DNA of 64,000 bases. It comes from Lamellibrachia columna. Taxonomy: Eukaryota; Annelida; Polychaeta; Sabellida; Siboglinidae. The stretch spans positions 49,373,566 through 49,437,565 of the forward strand of contig OY759272.1 in the NCBI GenBank assembly GCA_963662155.1, read 5' to 3'. The translations under genes were made by a program, and so were the position numbers. The notes under the pieces were generated by a model. The model did no database searches. It was not told where the DNA came from and was given only the letters and a program-made list of their open reading frames with translations. Below, in pieces: positions 35,294-46,322 of this stretch; position 1 is the stretch's first letter, and the number at the start of each line of letters is the position of its first letter.

Positions 35294-35518
35294 TCACATA
35301 GTCTGTTGTCTTGTAATCTGCATCGGAAAAGTGGTTACTCGCAGAGCCTGCGGCTGGCGGACAATTTCACGGCAATTTCCGCATTTGCAACCACCTTTTC
35401 CGCTGCAAATTCTTCCTCGGAAGTCGATCAAAAGTTTTTTCCTTGCATTTGTAGTACTAGTTGATATATCCAGGATCCATCCAGTGCACACCAGTTTTCT
35501 TTTTATTCGATTTTCCAT
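35294..35518 (-). other. Cysteine-rich ORF near the right end of the TTAA element
   Basis: The minus frame contains RRIENRIKRKLVCTGWILD-like sequence (ENRIKRKLVCTGWILDIST) and then RGRICSGKGGCKCGNCREIV. The CKCGNC string resembles cysteine-rich domains of P2X7-like proteins common in animal transposon-related proteins, but the following CC pair is not present. A further possible minus exon (RKRQISEGRAMRRKRRAETR then GTTAGT) lies at 35122-35190. This may be the start of the element's own gene; the assignment is weak. Confidence 0.25.
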
Positions 35519-36043
35519 GCGTTTCGGCCGTTTTTCCGAGAGGTTTTTACTGTGTGAACGCGGTGCCAGGAACTCGTACTCAAACCACTCTGCCGCTGAA
35601 CCCCCCGCAGAGCAATATGGCGCCGCCCAGCGAAGATAATGGCAAAGTTAAAAAGGATATTACAAAATTACCGTGGCGTTGCGCCCATCATATAAGGGTG
35701 ATATATACTGTAAATGGTATGTTATTATGTTTGGGCTATGGTTGTTCGAGTGCTTCACCCCCCCTTTAAGTGCTACAAATCACAAATTGTATTATTTTTT
35801 TTCTGCGCTTCAATTGTATTATTTGGTTTGTTTCTGTCCTGCAGAACACAGGATGTAGTATTCAGATTCTATTGTTTCAGTGCAGAAGCTGTTTATTTAC
35901 TTAACATTGTGATGTGTTCCAGTGCTGCTATTCACATGTTGTATTACTTTGTTTGTTTCAGACCAGCATAACACAGGTTGTATTATTCTCTTGTTTCACT
36001 GAAGCTGACAGGCTGTTGTATAATTTACTGTGATGTGTTTCAG

Positions 36044-36579
36044 TGCTGCAGCTGGTGGACAGGTTCTTTAAAGACCTGTCTGACGAGGATGTTGACGAGA
36101 TGTTGGAGGAATGGCGCACCTTCCAAGTAGCGCCTGACCTGCCGCCGTTCAAGGATATACCAGCGGACGGCAATCCACCCGACAAGCCAGATGCCTGGTG
36201 GGCTCACATCTTTAACATGAACGGACCATCGGGTGTGACCACGTTTGGCAAGTTGAAGAAATTGATTCACGTGCTGCTCATCTTGCCATATGACCAGGCT
36301 CCAGTAGAACAAGTTTTCTCGATGGTAAACAAGATCGACACCAAGTTTAGGCCATCGATAGGAAACACGACTGTGTGTGCCCTACTCGCATGCAAGATAA
36401 ACAGTGGGGTACCATGCCAACTACTCAATGTCAGTGAGCAGCTTCTACATGATGTTAGAGCTGCTGCAAGTAAGCGCAATAATGACTTGCGAGTTGTGAG
36501 GGAAGAAGCAGCTGCGGCTGCAGCTGCCAACGAGGTTGCAGTCGGGTCAGATGATGAGAGTGATGACGATTGGCTGTAG
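36044..36579 (+). pseudogene. hAT transposase last exon with dimerisation domain
   Basis: The acceptor GATGTGTTTCAG ends at 36043 and the exon continues the frame from exon 4. It reads LQLVDRFFKDLSDEDVDEML, KPDAWWAHIFNMNG, then HVLLILPYDQAPVEQVFSMV and NKIDTKFRPSIGNTTVCALL, the hAT C-terminal dimerisation signature with its conserved glutamate and VFS. It ends in an alanine-rich, acidic tail (DDESDDDWL) and TAG. This exon is intact; the defects lie upstream. The domain holds hAT transposase subunits together and completes the active site. Confidence 0.85.
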
Positions 36580-37077
36580 AGTTAGTTAGTATGATATCTG
36601 CTCGCTTTGATTATTGTATGTTATTTTGTTGCATAAATTTGTTTTACATTCTTCGCTCCTGATCCTTTCTCTTCAGCAACTTTGGTATTTGTCATTGCGA
36701 GTGGATAGTTTCAAACACATTATTCTGCTGACTGCATGTTGAGGCAACATGATATCTTGGGGGTAATTTTTTTTTATTTTCCAAAAAAATGTAATTTAAA
36801 ATTATATCACAAAGACAAATTAGGCTACATAATTACTCACAAAATAGGCTACAGAATTACTCAGATTGCAGTATTTGCAATCTAGATTTTCAAAATGTTC
36901 CGGACCCCCCTCCTTTGCCACCTCGCTTCGCGAGGCTACGCTCCACGAGGCTACGCTCCGCGCATGCCGCGCGTTGTCTACCTCCTTCACCACCTTCCAG
37001 GGGGTAGATCTACCTCCTTCACCACCTTCCAGGAGGTAGATCTACCTCCTCCAGTATATTTCTACTTGGCACCTCTG
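36580..37077. other. 3' UTR and subterminal repeats of the hAT transposon
   Basis: After the transposase stop lies AT-rich sequence, then a GC-rich block (36897-36970, with CGAGGCTACGCTCC repeated), then two copies of a 31-bp unit beginning ATCTACCTCCTTCACC, and the terminal CTACTTGGCACCTCTG. Confidence 0.7.
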
Positions 37078-37419
37078 TATGCTGCCACCAACACAAAACA
37101 ACAACCTCGACTTTATCTAAAATGATTCGGTCTTCACCATAATTAGGTTCTAAAACAATGATAAACAATATCAGAAGACTACTAGTTTTCCAGCGATACC
37201 AAACATGATCACATTTCGTTGTAAGGTTAATCAGTTGGAAACACATAAATTTCCGATCTCTAGATTAGCCATCGGTCGCTATTCGGCGCCATTTGCACGA
37301 CGCTTACTCACCAAAATTTCAATCGCTAGGTGACTAAAGTAGACAAGCTAATTATACAAAACTTCACGCTATCTCCGATCTGTGGTATACATCTTCGCTT
37401 ATTTTTTGGATAGATGGTG

Positions 37420-37960
37420 CAAATTGGTCACGTTCTTGTAGTTTTACATTACATCAAATTGTTCCAAAGATGGCTTCTTCAGCAGCGGAAGACCAAAAAC
37501 CTCATTCAGAAGCGTCGGCAATGTTCCCTCTGTAAGCGACTTGGTGGTAGTTCAGTGATGACTGGTATCAAGGATGGAAGGCACTGCTTAATGTGCTTGT
37601 CTGGCAGAAGATCTATGTCACACGTCTTTGTTAAACGGGGCACAATCTTGTGGATCTCGTCGTACGATGTTGGCGCGAAAGACACCATAAATTGACAGTT
37701 TGGTAAACAGGAGAATTGTGTCTCCTGAAATGTGTATTTATGTGTAAATTGCATTATTTCGTTGTAAGATTTCAATAATTGTTATACTATGTTTGTATTT
37801 GTAATACCTAATGTATAATATGAGGACAATTATACATTGATTACAAAGCGACAACATATTATTTTCAGAACGGGTGCCATACGTAGGAATACATTTATAC
37901 ATACGTGTAAGTTAATGTATATTTATGATTATAATTTATATACACAAGAAATCGGAAAAC
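37420..37960 (-). pseudogene. L2-like LINE fragment (endonuclease-RT linker)
   Basis: The minus strand reads SYDEIHKIVPRLTKTCDIDL, LPDKHIKQCLPSLIPVITEL and LQREHCRRF, plus an upstream non-coding part (GATTACAAAGCGACAACATA segment). The same sequence is on the plus strand at 49590-50160. Text of the form KTCxVDxLPxxLIxQxLPxLxPVIT is the linker before the RT core in L2-like LINEs. It is a short broken piece. Confidence 0.65.
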
Positions 37961-37984
37961 TTTCGACATGGTGCAATGGAAATT

Positions 37985-38748
37985 ATATTGAACACAAACA
38001 ATGACAAATGAGATCATTGTGGACTTCAGAAAGAAAACAAACAAACACCACCACCTCTCGTGTTGCAAAATGAAAACGTGAAGCGTTTGACATCTTACAA
38101 ATACTTAGGAGTGACTATTACAGAAAAGCTAGACTGGAGCAAAAACATCCAACTCCTCCTGAAGAAAGGGCAGCAGAGACTCTACTTTATGCGAACTAGC
38201 TATAAGAAGCTTCAAAGTGGACAAGACAATTATTTTCCACCGTGCGCTTGTGGAAACTGTACTGACATTCTCCATCATCTGTTGGTTCAGTCAGCTAATA
38301 ATAAGAGACAGAACGAAGCTTTCCTCCCCTTGATGGTATCCATCTCTTACACGTGAAAAGAAAGACTGAGTCAATATTAACTGATCCTAGTCACCCCCTT
38401 CAACCGCTCTTTGTAACAGCAAATTCGGGTATATCTTTGTGAAAGTCAGAACAAAAAGATATTCAGAGTCTTTTGCCCATATACAGTCAGATTTTTAAAC
38501 AAAGTGTGATAATCATTTTCGTCTCACTCATCCTTATAGACGATTCTCTGTTTTTTTCTGTTTTTTATTTCTCTTAAACTGTTTTGATTCCAATATTCAT
38601 ACCTGTGGAATATTTTTTTTCTCATAAAATGGTGTACATTTCTCTACATTTTTTTTTGTAATTTTTTGTTTGTATGTTTCTAATATACTGTGATATGACC
38701 AAATGTATTTTCCTTTCTTGGAATGAATAAAATATGACTATGACTAAA
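37985..38748 (+). pseudogene. Rex1/Babar-like LINE, 3' fragment with (ATGACT)n-type tail
   Basis: Reads TNEMIVDFRKKTNKHHH (frame-shifted near 37990), VKRLTSYKYLGVTITEKLDW and LLLKKGQQRLYFMR; then, in another frame, FYRALVETVLTFSIICWF-type sequence at about 38240-38290 and an SVNINxSHPLQPLF-like end. The 3' terminus is ATATGACTATGACTA (38734-38748), a short tandem repeat as used by LINEs lacking poly-A. Same family as 21290-21960. Confidence 0.7.
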
Positions 38749-38839
38749 GGGGTCTTTGACAGGCAGTGGAAGAGGGAGGTTGGCCTCAAAAATAGGTGGC
38801 AGGTGGGATTGCTGGGAGGTCCACTCTAAAAATTGTTGA

Positions 38840-40040
38840 GTTTAACAAGATTTAACAATATTGCCATCCAAGAGAAAGCGCCAGTTGGCAAGTGGACAAG
38901 GAATCCATCGGCATATCGAGAGTCGAATTTTTTTATCTATTTGTAACTTGTCATCCTGATATATGTGTAAGACTTATTTTTAAACGAAGTCACGCTGGTA
39001 GCATGCATTTACACAATAATTATGTAGATGATTTGTTCCATTCATTAATTGCCCTCTGTGAGATCGAGTACTTCCTGATATCCAATCTACACTGATCCAT
39101 TACTAATGTTACCGAATATACTCTTCTATTATATTTCTTGAGTGAGAACAAAATATTTCTATCAATATTTTCACATCCATTCAATATCTTTAAATACTTC
39201 AATTTGATCTTCTCTTAACCACATGACCAGTATAATAATCGGAAGGTGGCAGCACCTCTACTCAACTGAACTGTATCACTAAGTGGCACGATAGCAAATT
39301 GTTGAACATCACACAAATTCATACGGTTGTTTTACATTGTCTTTATGCCATAGTGTCGCATTGTTAATTCTGTTGAAGTGAGTACAATGTTTGGTCATAT
39401 GACATGTATGTTGGAGGTGGCAGTTGTCACGGTTAGTATGTCTATCAGACAGCGGTCGGTGAGCGATAATATAGCAAATACATTAACTATGACTACTTAA
39501 CAGGCGGGCAAGAATTGATGTACTCCCTCTTTACATGCGTTGTTGTTGCATTTCGTGCGTGCGTGTATCCATTGTGATTTTTATCAATATTAAAAAATAT
39601 ATAATAAAGGCTAAATAACAATTTCACATTTGTAAAATGAGAAAAATTTTAGTCGTCAGAGGCCCTAGACACAGCAAACAAAAATATATTGACTAAATAA
39701 TTTCACATTTGTAAATTGAGGTCAGACCACGTCACAGTGCAACATTAGTCATTACATTGTCATTGCCATTGGTGGCTATGCTAACGTTTTCTCTGATTAT
39801 AAGAAAATTGGACCATCAACAATTCTAAAAAAATTTCACAGCAACTACCATTTTATGCGATGTTAACAAAAATATAAATTTGGCCCTTAGGCTTAGCAGA
39901 ATTTTTTTTATAATTCCCCATTGCTATTAAACTATCAACAAAATGCACTATTTGATAGCCAATAGCTTTTACAAACAAACCTGTGAATATGCATGCTCAA
40001 TTACATCAACGTCACGTCATATAAATTTCTTAATTTAACA
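38840..40040 (+). repeat. Composite repeat X, copy 2
   Basis: Begins with the CR1-like LINE 3' end (AACAATATTGCCATCC, minus orientation; KYLKILNGCENIDRNILF at 39200-39140). It passes at the shared junction (CTCTTAACCACATGACCAGTAT, about 39212-39232) into the non-LINE part and runs to AATTACATCAACGTCACGTC (about 40017). The inverted counterpart is 6117-7430. A 60-bp internal duplication (CATTTGTAAA repeated at 39625 and 39705) is specific to this copy. Confidence 0.75.
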
Positions 40041-40229
40041 ATTTAATATGCTCTACATTTGTTTGAAATCATAAACAGGACGTTCAATTGTGTGTTCTCA
40101 AACAGATATGTTAATTTTGGAGAAACAATTGAATTTAACCTGTTGGTAAAGGTATATGTATACTGTGCATTCATGCAAAACATTGATGTTCCACCTTGTA
40201 TCTTGGAGTTGTTTACATAGACAAGGAAC

Positions 40230-41490
40230 CACCACCGTTTGAATGGAAAGAAGCAAACATCATACCATTATTTAAAAAGGGTTCGAGAAATAAGTCAGAT
40301 AATTACAGACCAGTGAGTTTAACGTCAGTGATTTGTAAATTATTAGAAAGGTTAATTAAAGACCATATGGTGGACTTCCTCGTTAAGCATAAATTATTAA
40401 ATTCATCTCAACATGGATTCCTTAAAGCGAGGTCATGCTTAACAAATATGTTATGTTTTTTGGAAGAAATCACTTAGTGGATAGACGTGGGATCGCCAGT
40501 AGATATTATCTACTTAGATTTTCAGAAATCTTTTGACAAAGTGCCACATCAAAGATTACTACTAAAATTAAAAGCCCATGGTATCGGGGATAGCATAACT
40601 GACTGGATAGAACAATGGCTGACTGACAGAAGACAACGAGTTGTAGTAGATGGAGAAGTTTCAAATTGGAAATCGGTTTTGAGTGGGGTACCTCAAGGAT
40701 CAGTATTAGGACCTATATTATTCTTAATTTATATCAATGACTTGGACGACTGTATAACAAGTAACGTACTGAAATTTGCAGATGACACAAAACTGTTTAG
40801 AAAGGTTAATACTGATGGTGATAAACAACATTTACAAAACGATCTAGACAGATTAGTGAAATGGTCTGAGAAATGGCAGATGTTGTTAAATTTTGGGAAA
40901 TGTAAATGCCTACATACAGGACATGGGAACTTGAATGTAAACTATAAAATGGGAGATACTGTTCTGGGTACTACTGTAAAAGAAAAGGACTTAGGAGTTA
41001 CAATAAGTGCTGATATGAAAGTTTCAGAGCAGTGTGGTATTGCAGCTTCAAAGGGTAATAAAATTCTTGGATTGATTAGAAGAAACATAACATACAAGGG
41101 AAAAAAGTTAATTATACCTCTTTATAAAGCAATAGTTAGACTTCATTTAGAATACTGTATACAAGCATGGAGACCATATCATAAGAAGGATATAGATACA
41201 CTTGAACGCATACAAAGGAGAGCAACTAAAATGATTCCAGAACTGAGAGACCTTAGTTATGAAGAACGCCTGTTCTCACAGAGGACAATAAATGAATGGA
41301 ACAAATTGTCTACAGATTGTGTAACTGCTAGCAGCGTGAATATGTTTAAAAACAAGGTTGACACATATCTCAGGAGGGCGGGTTATAAGTAGATGAACAT
41401 TGTTGGACTCTCGATAAGCCAAAGGCTTCCTTGTCCACTTGCCATCTGGGCCTTTGGCTTGGATGGCAACTCTTGTTAAATCACCTGTGC
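40230..41490 (+). mobile_element. CR1-like LINE, 5'-truncated, RT mostly open
   Basis: The plus strand reads FEWKEANIIPLFKKGSRNKS, NYRPVSLTSVICKLLERLIK, SQHGFLKARSCLTNMLCFLE, a single TAG at 40475-40477, then DIIYLDFQKSFDKVPHQRLL, GVPQGSVLGPILFLIYINDL, KFADDTKLF and LHLEYCIQAWRPYHKKDIDT. It ends in LRRAGYK and a 3' tail with CTTGTTAAATCA. A deletion after YEERL removes about 70 residues relative to the 11570-14188 ORF. The 5' truncation point abuts CAAGGAACCACCACC and the 3' end abuts CACCTGTGCTGAGTAGAACA; the homologous uninterrupted site is at 3555-3600 on the minus strand. Confidence 0.87.
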
Positions 41491-41646
41491 TGAGTAGAAC
41501 ACACAGTACAAAACTTGAAAGTACTCACTTGATCAGTTTGCACATATGTACTTGTAACATAATTTTAAAGATAGTCCAGCATGTGTTCTGAAATCATATT
41601 CTACATACTACATAGCCAGTTGTTATTCTGTACAGAATATTATAAT

Positions 41647-42722
41647 CAGGCTTGTTAACAAATGCATGTCAACGCATTTGAATGCAAATGTTTCACTTGA
41701 TTAAAATGCACATGTTAATGCAAATGCCATTTTCCAGGAACGCATGCAAATGCAAATATTTTGGGGTCGCATTCAAATACAAATGTTTTGGTTACACATT
41801 TTCAAATGCATTTGAATTAATTTCAAATGTTTTGGCTTTATATTAACGTTTTGTTTTATTTGAGAGAAAAAAACAATGTAATGTATACAAACACATTATT
41901 AATTTAATAAATACAGTAGTACATTATTGTAACTACTAAGTACCACTACATATGAGTCCCACTACATGAACATGTCTGTAGAGTCATACACTGAGTCACA
42001 CAGTTCCAGGCCTGCAGAGGGAAGAATAAACAATCAATTGACAGTTTACTGAGAACCTTGGTAGGGAATGAAAGGCTAATCATTCAGGTAGGCCAGAATG
42101 GAAGGGAAACCCAAGACAATAGACAATCCACAGGTGGGGTCACTTGGAAGATAACCTGGTGGATAATTACAGGTACCACTAATCACTCTCTTTGGCTGTA
42201 AATATTTAGGGCTGGCATAGCTAATGTTTGCTCCCCCGATTATCTCCCACCCCAACCCACCCCAACAGTGCAAACACAACACAACGGAGTCATTTGTCTG
42301 CATTGTTTTATTTGTTTCCATGAACATGTAATCTATGAAGCCATCAACTTATAGACCAGTTTGTCTTTTCATGTATGAATTGACCAGTTGACCTACAGAG
42401 CACTTTTTTCAAATAGCACATCGTGTAAGTGGATTCACAGGTCAGACAATGATTTCATAATTTGCTGAGGATAATGCTCACTACCGAGCACTTTTTGCAA
42501 TGGCATGTTGTAAACTTGTGAAAGTGAATCTAACAATAATAATTATTCAAAGAATTACACATGCATTTGATTATGCATTTGATTGTGCATTTGACAAATC
42601 AAATGTTTGTAAGTCGCATTCAAGTGCAAATGTTTAAGGTACGCATTCAAATGCAAATGCATTTACAATTTTATGGAGGCATTTGAATGCTAAACATTCA
42701 ATTGCATTTGTTAACAAGCCTG
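41647..42722. mobile_element. Non-autonomous hAT-like element, 1.08 kb
   Basis: The left end CAGGCTTGTTAACAAATGCA and the right end TGCATTTGTTAACAAGCCTG are perfect 20-bp inverted repeats. The flanks are ATTATAAT (41639-41646 and 42723-42730), a perfect 8-bp target duplication. Both subterminal regions are full of GCATTTGAATGCAAATG-type repeats in both orientations. There is no coding potential. Confidence 0.93.
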
Positions 42723-42730
42723 ATTATAAT

Positions 42731-42984
42731 ATCATTAATAGTAGAAAGAGTGAGGAGAAATGTCCACGTGCTGGTGGAATTAAGATGAAAGTTGGCAAAT
42801 TCAAGGCCGGCCACCTTTACCACAAACCATCAGATGCAGCACTACAACAGGAACCTAGTGGGGTTTGGTTGCCATGGCTTAGTCAGGATGATTTTGACAG
42901 AGTGGTACAAACCACTCCTTCAGGATTGCTGGCAGTTTCCGATGCAGAGGGATGACCAGGCACGAGCAAAATTCTATGGCCACG
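42731..42984 (+). other. Unrecognised coding-like segment
   Basis: The plus frame reads EEKCPRAGGIKMKVGKFKAG, LYHKPSDAALQQEPSGVWLP and WLSQDDFDRVVQTTPSGLLA before a stop at about 42953. The composition is protein-like but too short to assign. No splice sites were confirmed. Confidence 0.25.
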
Positions 42985-43425
42985 ACTTTAACAAGATATA
43001 AAAAGATTTAACAAGATTGCCATCCCAAACAACAAGTTCCAGATGGACAAGGAAGCCATTGGCTTATCGAGAGTCCAACAATTTTCTCATCTATGTGTAG
43101 CCCGCCCTTATCAGATATCTGTCAATTCTACTTTTAAACATTCACACTACTAGGATTAACACAATCATTTGGCAGTTTGTTCCATTCATTCATCACCCTC
43201 TATAAGAAAGAGTACTTTCTCATGTCCAACCTACACTGCTCCTTAACTAATGCTGCTTTGTGTCCTCTGGTTCTACTGCCTTCTTTAAGTTTGAAGAACA
43301 TATTCCTAACAATATCCTCATAACCGTTCACTATTTTAAACACTTCTATTTGGTCTCCTCTTAGTCTCCTGGTCTCCAGTGTTGTCAAACCACATTGTAA
43401 TAAGCGGCTTTCGTAACTAGCACTT
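42985..43425 (-). mobile_element. CR1-like LINE, 3' fragment
   Basis: The minus strand encodes SYESRLLQCGLTTLETRRLR, GDQIEVFKIVNGYEDIVRNM and RTRGHKAALVKEQCRLDMRK, nearly identical to the end of the ORF2 at 11570-14188, with the same CTTGTTAAATC-type 3' end. It is a short, young-looking insertion by its similarity, with small deletions near 43050 and 43140. Confidence 0.88.
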
Positions 43426-45700
43426 GATTGGTGCTTTGATCTAATAGACACCTGTCTTCAAGCAGAAGCACATACTAAATGCAGTTTCTGAAATACGAAC
43501 AACACCAGAAGTTCAATGGTGGCCTGGCATCTTTAGATGATGTTGATTTGAATGTCATCAAATAATGATAGATCTACACGTTCATAAAAAGTGCAATCAA
43601 TCGTAAATTGAGACCAAAGCAGAGTTGATTGTTTTAACATTAGAGACATATCTACACGTCGACTTGTGAACACTGTTTATTCCTGTCAAATTGAATAATT
43701 TCCGTGTTTTGTAAACAATAGTAATAATAATAATTTATTTTATTTGTAATCATCAGAATTCAGATAGAATAAAAGTAGAATATGTACAAAATATGTTAAT
43801 AATGTTTGATAGTGCTCAACAATTGTTATGTTAAAATATTGATAAAAGAAATCACAATGTCTGCACACATCAATAACACCAACGCATGTAAAGAGTGAAT
43901 ATCTAGATATTTATTTATGCATCAACAATAACAACAACTAAAGTAAAGAGTGAATGTGGATATATTTATTTATGCATCAACAATAACAACAACTAATGCA
44001 AAGAGTGAGTGTGGAGATATTTATTTATGCATCCTTGACTCCTGGTTAAATCTTGTCCGCCATTTAGTGCCTGCCTTTTAGGTGGCCCCCTATTCACTTT
44101 GACCAAACTAATGTTATATGACAACTAACAACCTGTCTGATATTCATTAGTCCTATTGCTCCTAATGTGTTAATTTTAGTTTTTATAGATTATTAAATTG
44201 TTGTGAATTAACGTGTAACTATATAACAAAAATACATATGTTGTTTTCGATGACAGTCCCATCATCTGTAACTTGTGACAGTGTCACTAGCTTCGCCTTT
44301 ACTGATATACTTGGTTTCAGGTGACAGTCCCATCATATGTGACTTGTGACAGTGTCCAAGTGATGCATTTGCCCAGACATGGGAAAATAACTTTTGAGCT
44401 TCGGACTTTTTCAAAGGGCTTTAGATTTAAGGGGAGATATCCCATAGCTGGAATTATGTTTTTAAGACAACAAAATGCTCAAAATATGTTAATTGTCAAC
44501 GAAGTTACCACTTTTATAACAATCTCATATCATAATTAATTATGTATATGGATAAAGCTTGCCCATATCAACTACTCAATGTGCATGGATAAAGCTTGCC
44601 CATATCAAGTAATCAATACCACTATACAATCTTTGATGGAAATTTACATTACAAGAAATTACATTTTGGAACAAGAAATTGCAATACATGTATCCATAAA
44701 GTCAACATGATACGCTCACCTGGTTTGGATTGTTGTAGTCACTAATTTCTTATTTTCTTCAAAACATACAAACGTGTCTGCTATGTGGAATATCGTGGTA
44801 GTAATGTGTAAAAATGTGTCCACAATTGTTACATTTACAATAATATGAAAGTTAAAAATTCATTAAAAATATAAATATTTATAATATAAAAAATCCTTGA
44901 AGTTCTAGGTTTAAAGAAAAACAAAAGTCGTGGTTCTGGAGCTATGCACCTAAGAGAGATAATATAAACTAACCATGTGCAACTAAAATAAAAAATATCA
45001 TGCCAGTGGTTTACTCAGAATGTGTTCTAAAAGTGGAAGATTCTGGTCATTTCTCCGGTTCATTGAGGGCTGACATGTTTACAATTGCGTGACCGATAAG
45101 CGCATGCACAGTTCTAGGAATATCAGGGAACCTAAAATACTAGTGATGTATTAAGGGAGGCCGGCATACACATACCCAACGTAAAGTCACAAACAAACAT
45201 ATTATTTTGTCATAAAGAGGAGTAGTTTAGTTAACAAAGTCCAACATATGTTACATAAGTTGAGTTTGGATGCAAATGGTATGGCCATATCCTATTTACA
45301 AGAATAGGAATGTGTGTATACAAAAAAAAATTACTAATTATATTTTCATTATCCAATGATAGTAGAGAAAGCATTATAATAAGGGCTGCAATTTTCGGCT
45401 ATAATTCGTACAGCAGCCAATGTTTTTGTTGCCATGGAAATGTGGGTCAGGCAGACACATTTTCAAGATATATTTTTTTATCTATAATTTGGGTGTAAAA
45501 ATTGCACTAAATACACATAAAATTTTGTTGCCAACCTGCCAGAGTCTGGACTAGTGCTTAATCTGTTGGAGCTGTCTGATACTGTCGTTAATTATGCCTC
45601 TTCTTGTAATTATTTTTATGTTGTTTCAGGTGACTGATGTGTGTGGACAGCTGTTTGTGACAGAAGTGTCTACAATGAAGTGATGAACCTGCAGACTCAC
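43426..45700 (+). repeat. Segmental duplication block B, upstream of the intact zinc-finger gene
   Basis: In plus orientation this repeats block A (1-3744, minus): CAAGCAGAAGCACAT (43452), GCAGTTTCTGAAAT (43478), the AGAGTTGATTG segment (43620), TCCTGGTTAAATCTTGTCCG (44040), 75-bp repeat monomers (44250-44365), GATGCATTTGCCC (44362), the CCAGTGGTTTACTCAGAATG segment (45003), the ATTGCACTAAATACA segment (45500) and the exon at 45631. It lacks the hAT-like insert of block A. A 36-bp duplication (GGATAAAGCTTGCCCATATC) lies at 44549-44612. Confidence 0.75.
44250..44365 (+). repeat. 75-bp repeat monomers, block B (about 1.5-2 units)
   Basis: Two partial units: GACAGTCCCATCATCTGTAA followed by CTTGTGACAGTGTCAC, and GACAGTCCCATCATATGTGA followed by CTTGTGACAGTGTCC. 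They are the same monomer as the 50895-55280 array and are followed by the same downstream segment (GATGCATT...CATGG). Confidence 0.8.
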
Positions 45701-46322
45701 TCACGTTGACATCAACACATCCAGTTCTGCTGGTTTCTCCACTCTGATGACAGTGACGACAGTTTGCAACATCTAGCCAAGTCACTGACTGTCAATATTT
45801 TTTACATTGAAGCACAAGAGAAACCTGTGATATCATCCTTGGTGGTGGGAAACCATTCAGCTGTGACAAAATGTTCGCACAACATAAAAACTCATTCAGC
45901 CTTTCTCTTTCAAAGTGATACAAGTGGAAAACCGTCTGTTCAAAGTAGCTTTTACACATGCGCACTCACACTGGTGACAAATCCATCAAATGCGGAATTC
46001 TTAAGCATGTGTGCATTCTCACTAGTGAGAAACCACATCAATGTGAAATCTGTTGAAAAGGTCATTTGGACAGTAGCGGCACGTACGCACGTACGCACGC
46101 ATACTTTCAAAACTTTCAAATGTGACATCTGGAAAGCGCATTTTATAGAGTGTTGGCTTAGAAGTACACGTGCGCAGTTACACTGGTGATAAACTGTGTC
46201 AGTTTGACAAATGTGGAAGACCATTTAGTTTCAGTGGTGCGTTGAAGACATATTGATACAGTCGAAAAACACTTCAAATGCAATGAATATGGAAACACAT
46301 TAGAAACAGCAGAATTTTAAGA
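45631..46322 (+). pseudogene. Zinc-finger gene B, upstream exon start and decayed fingers
   Basis: A TTTCAG acceptor (45625-45630) precedes GTGACTGATGTGTGTGGACA, the exon start shared with 1-56 and 55842. The following 690 bp holds scattered finger remnants in different frames (HMRTHTGDKSIKCG near 45955; TSEKPHQCEIC near 46021; VEKHFKCNEYGNTL near 46263), with missing cysteines, stops and frameshifts. The same decay pattern is in block C. Either these are fossil fingers in a 5' UTR exon, or the true start of the gene was lost and the ATG at 46323 is used instead. Confidence 0.55.

Noticed and set aside
35294..35518. P2X-receptor-like gene
   Set aside because: Only a CKCGNC string is shared; the adjacent conserved cysteine pair and the receptor body are absent.
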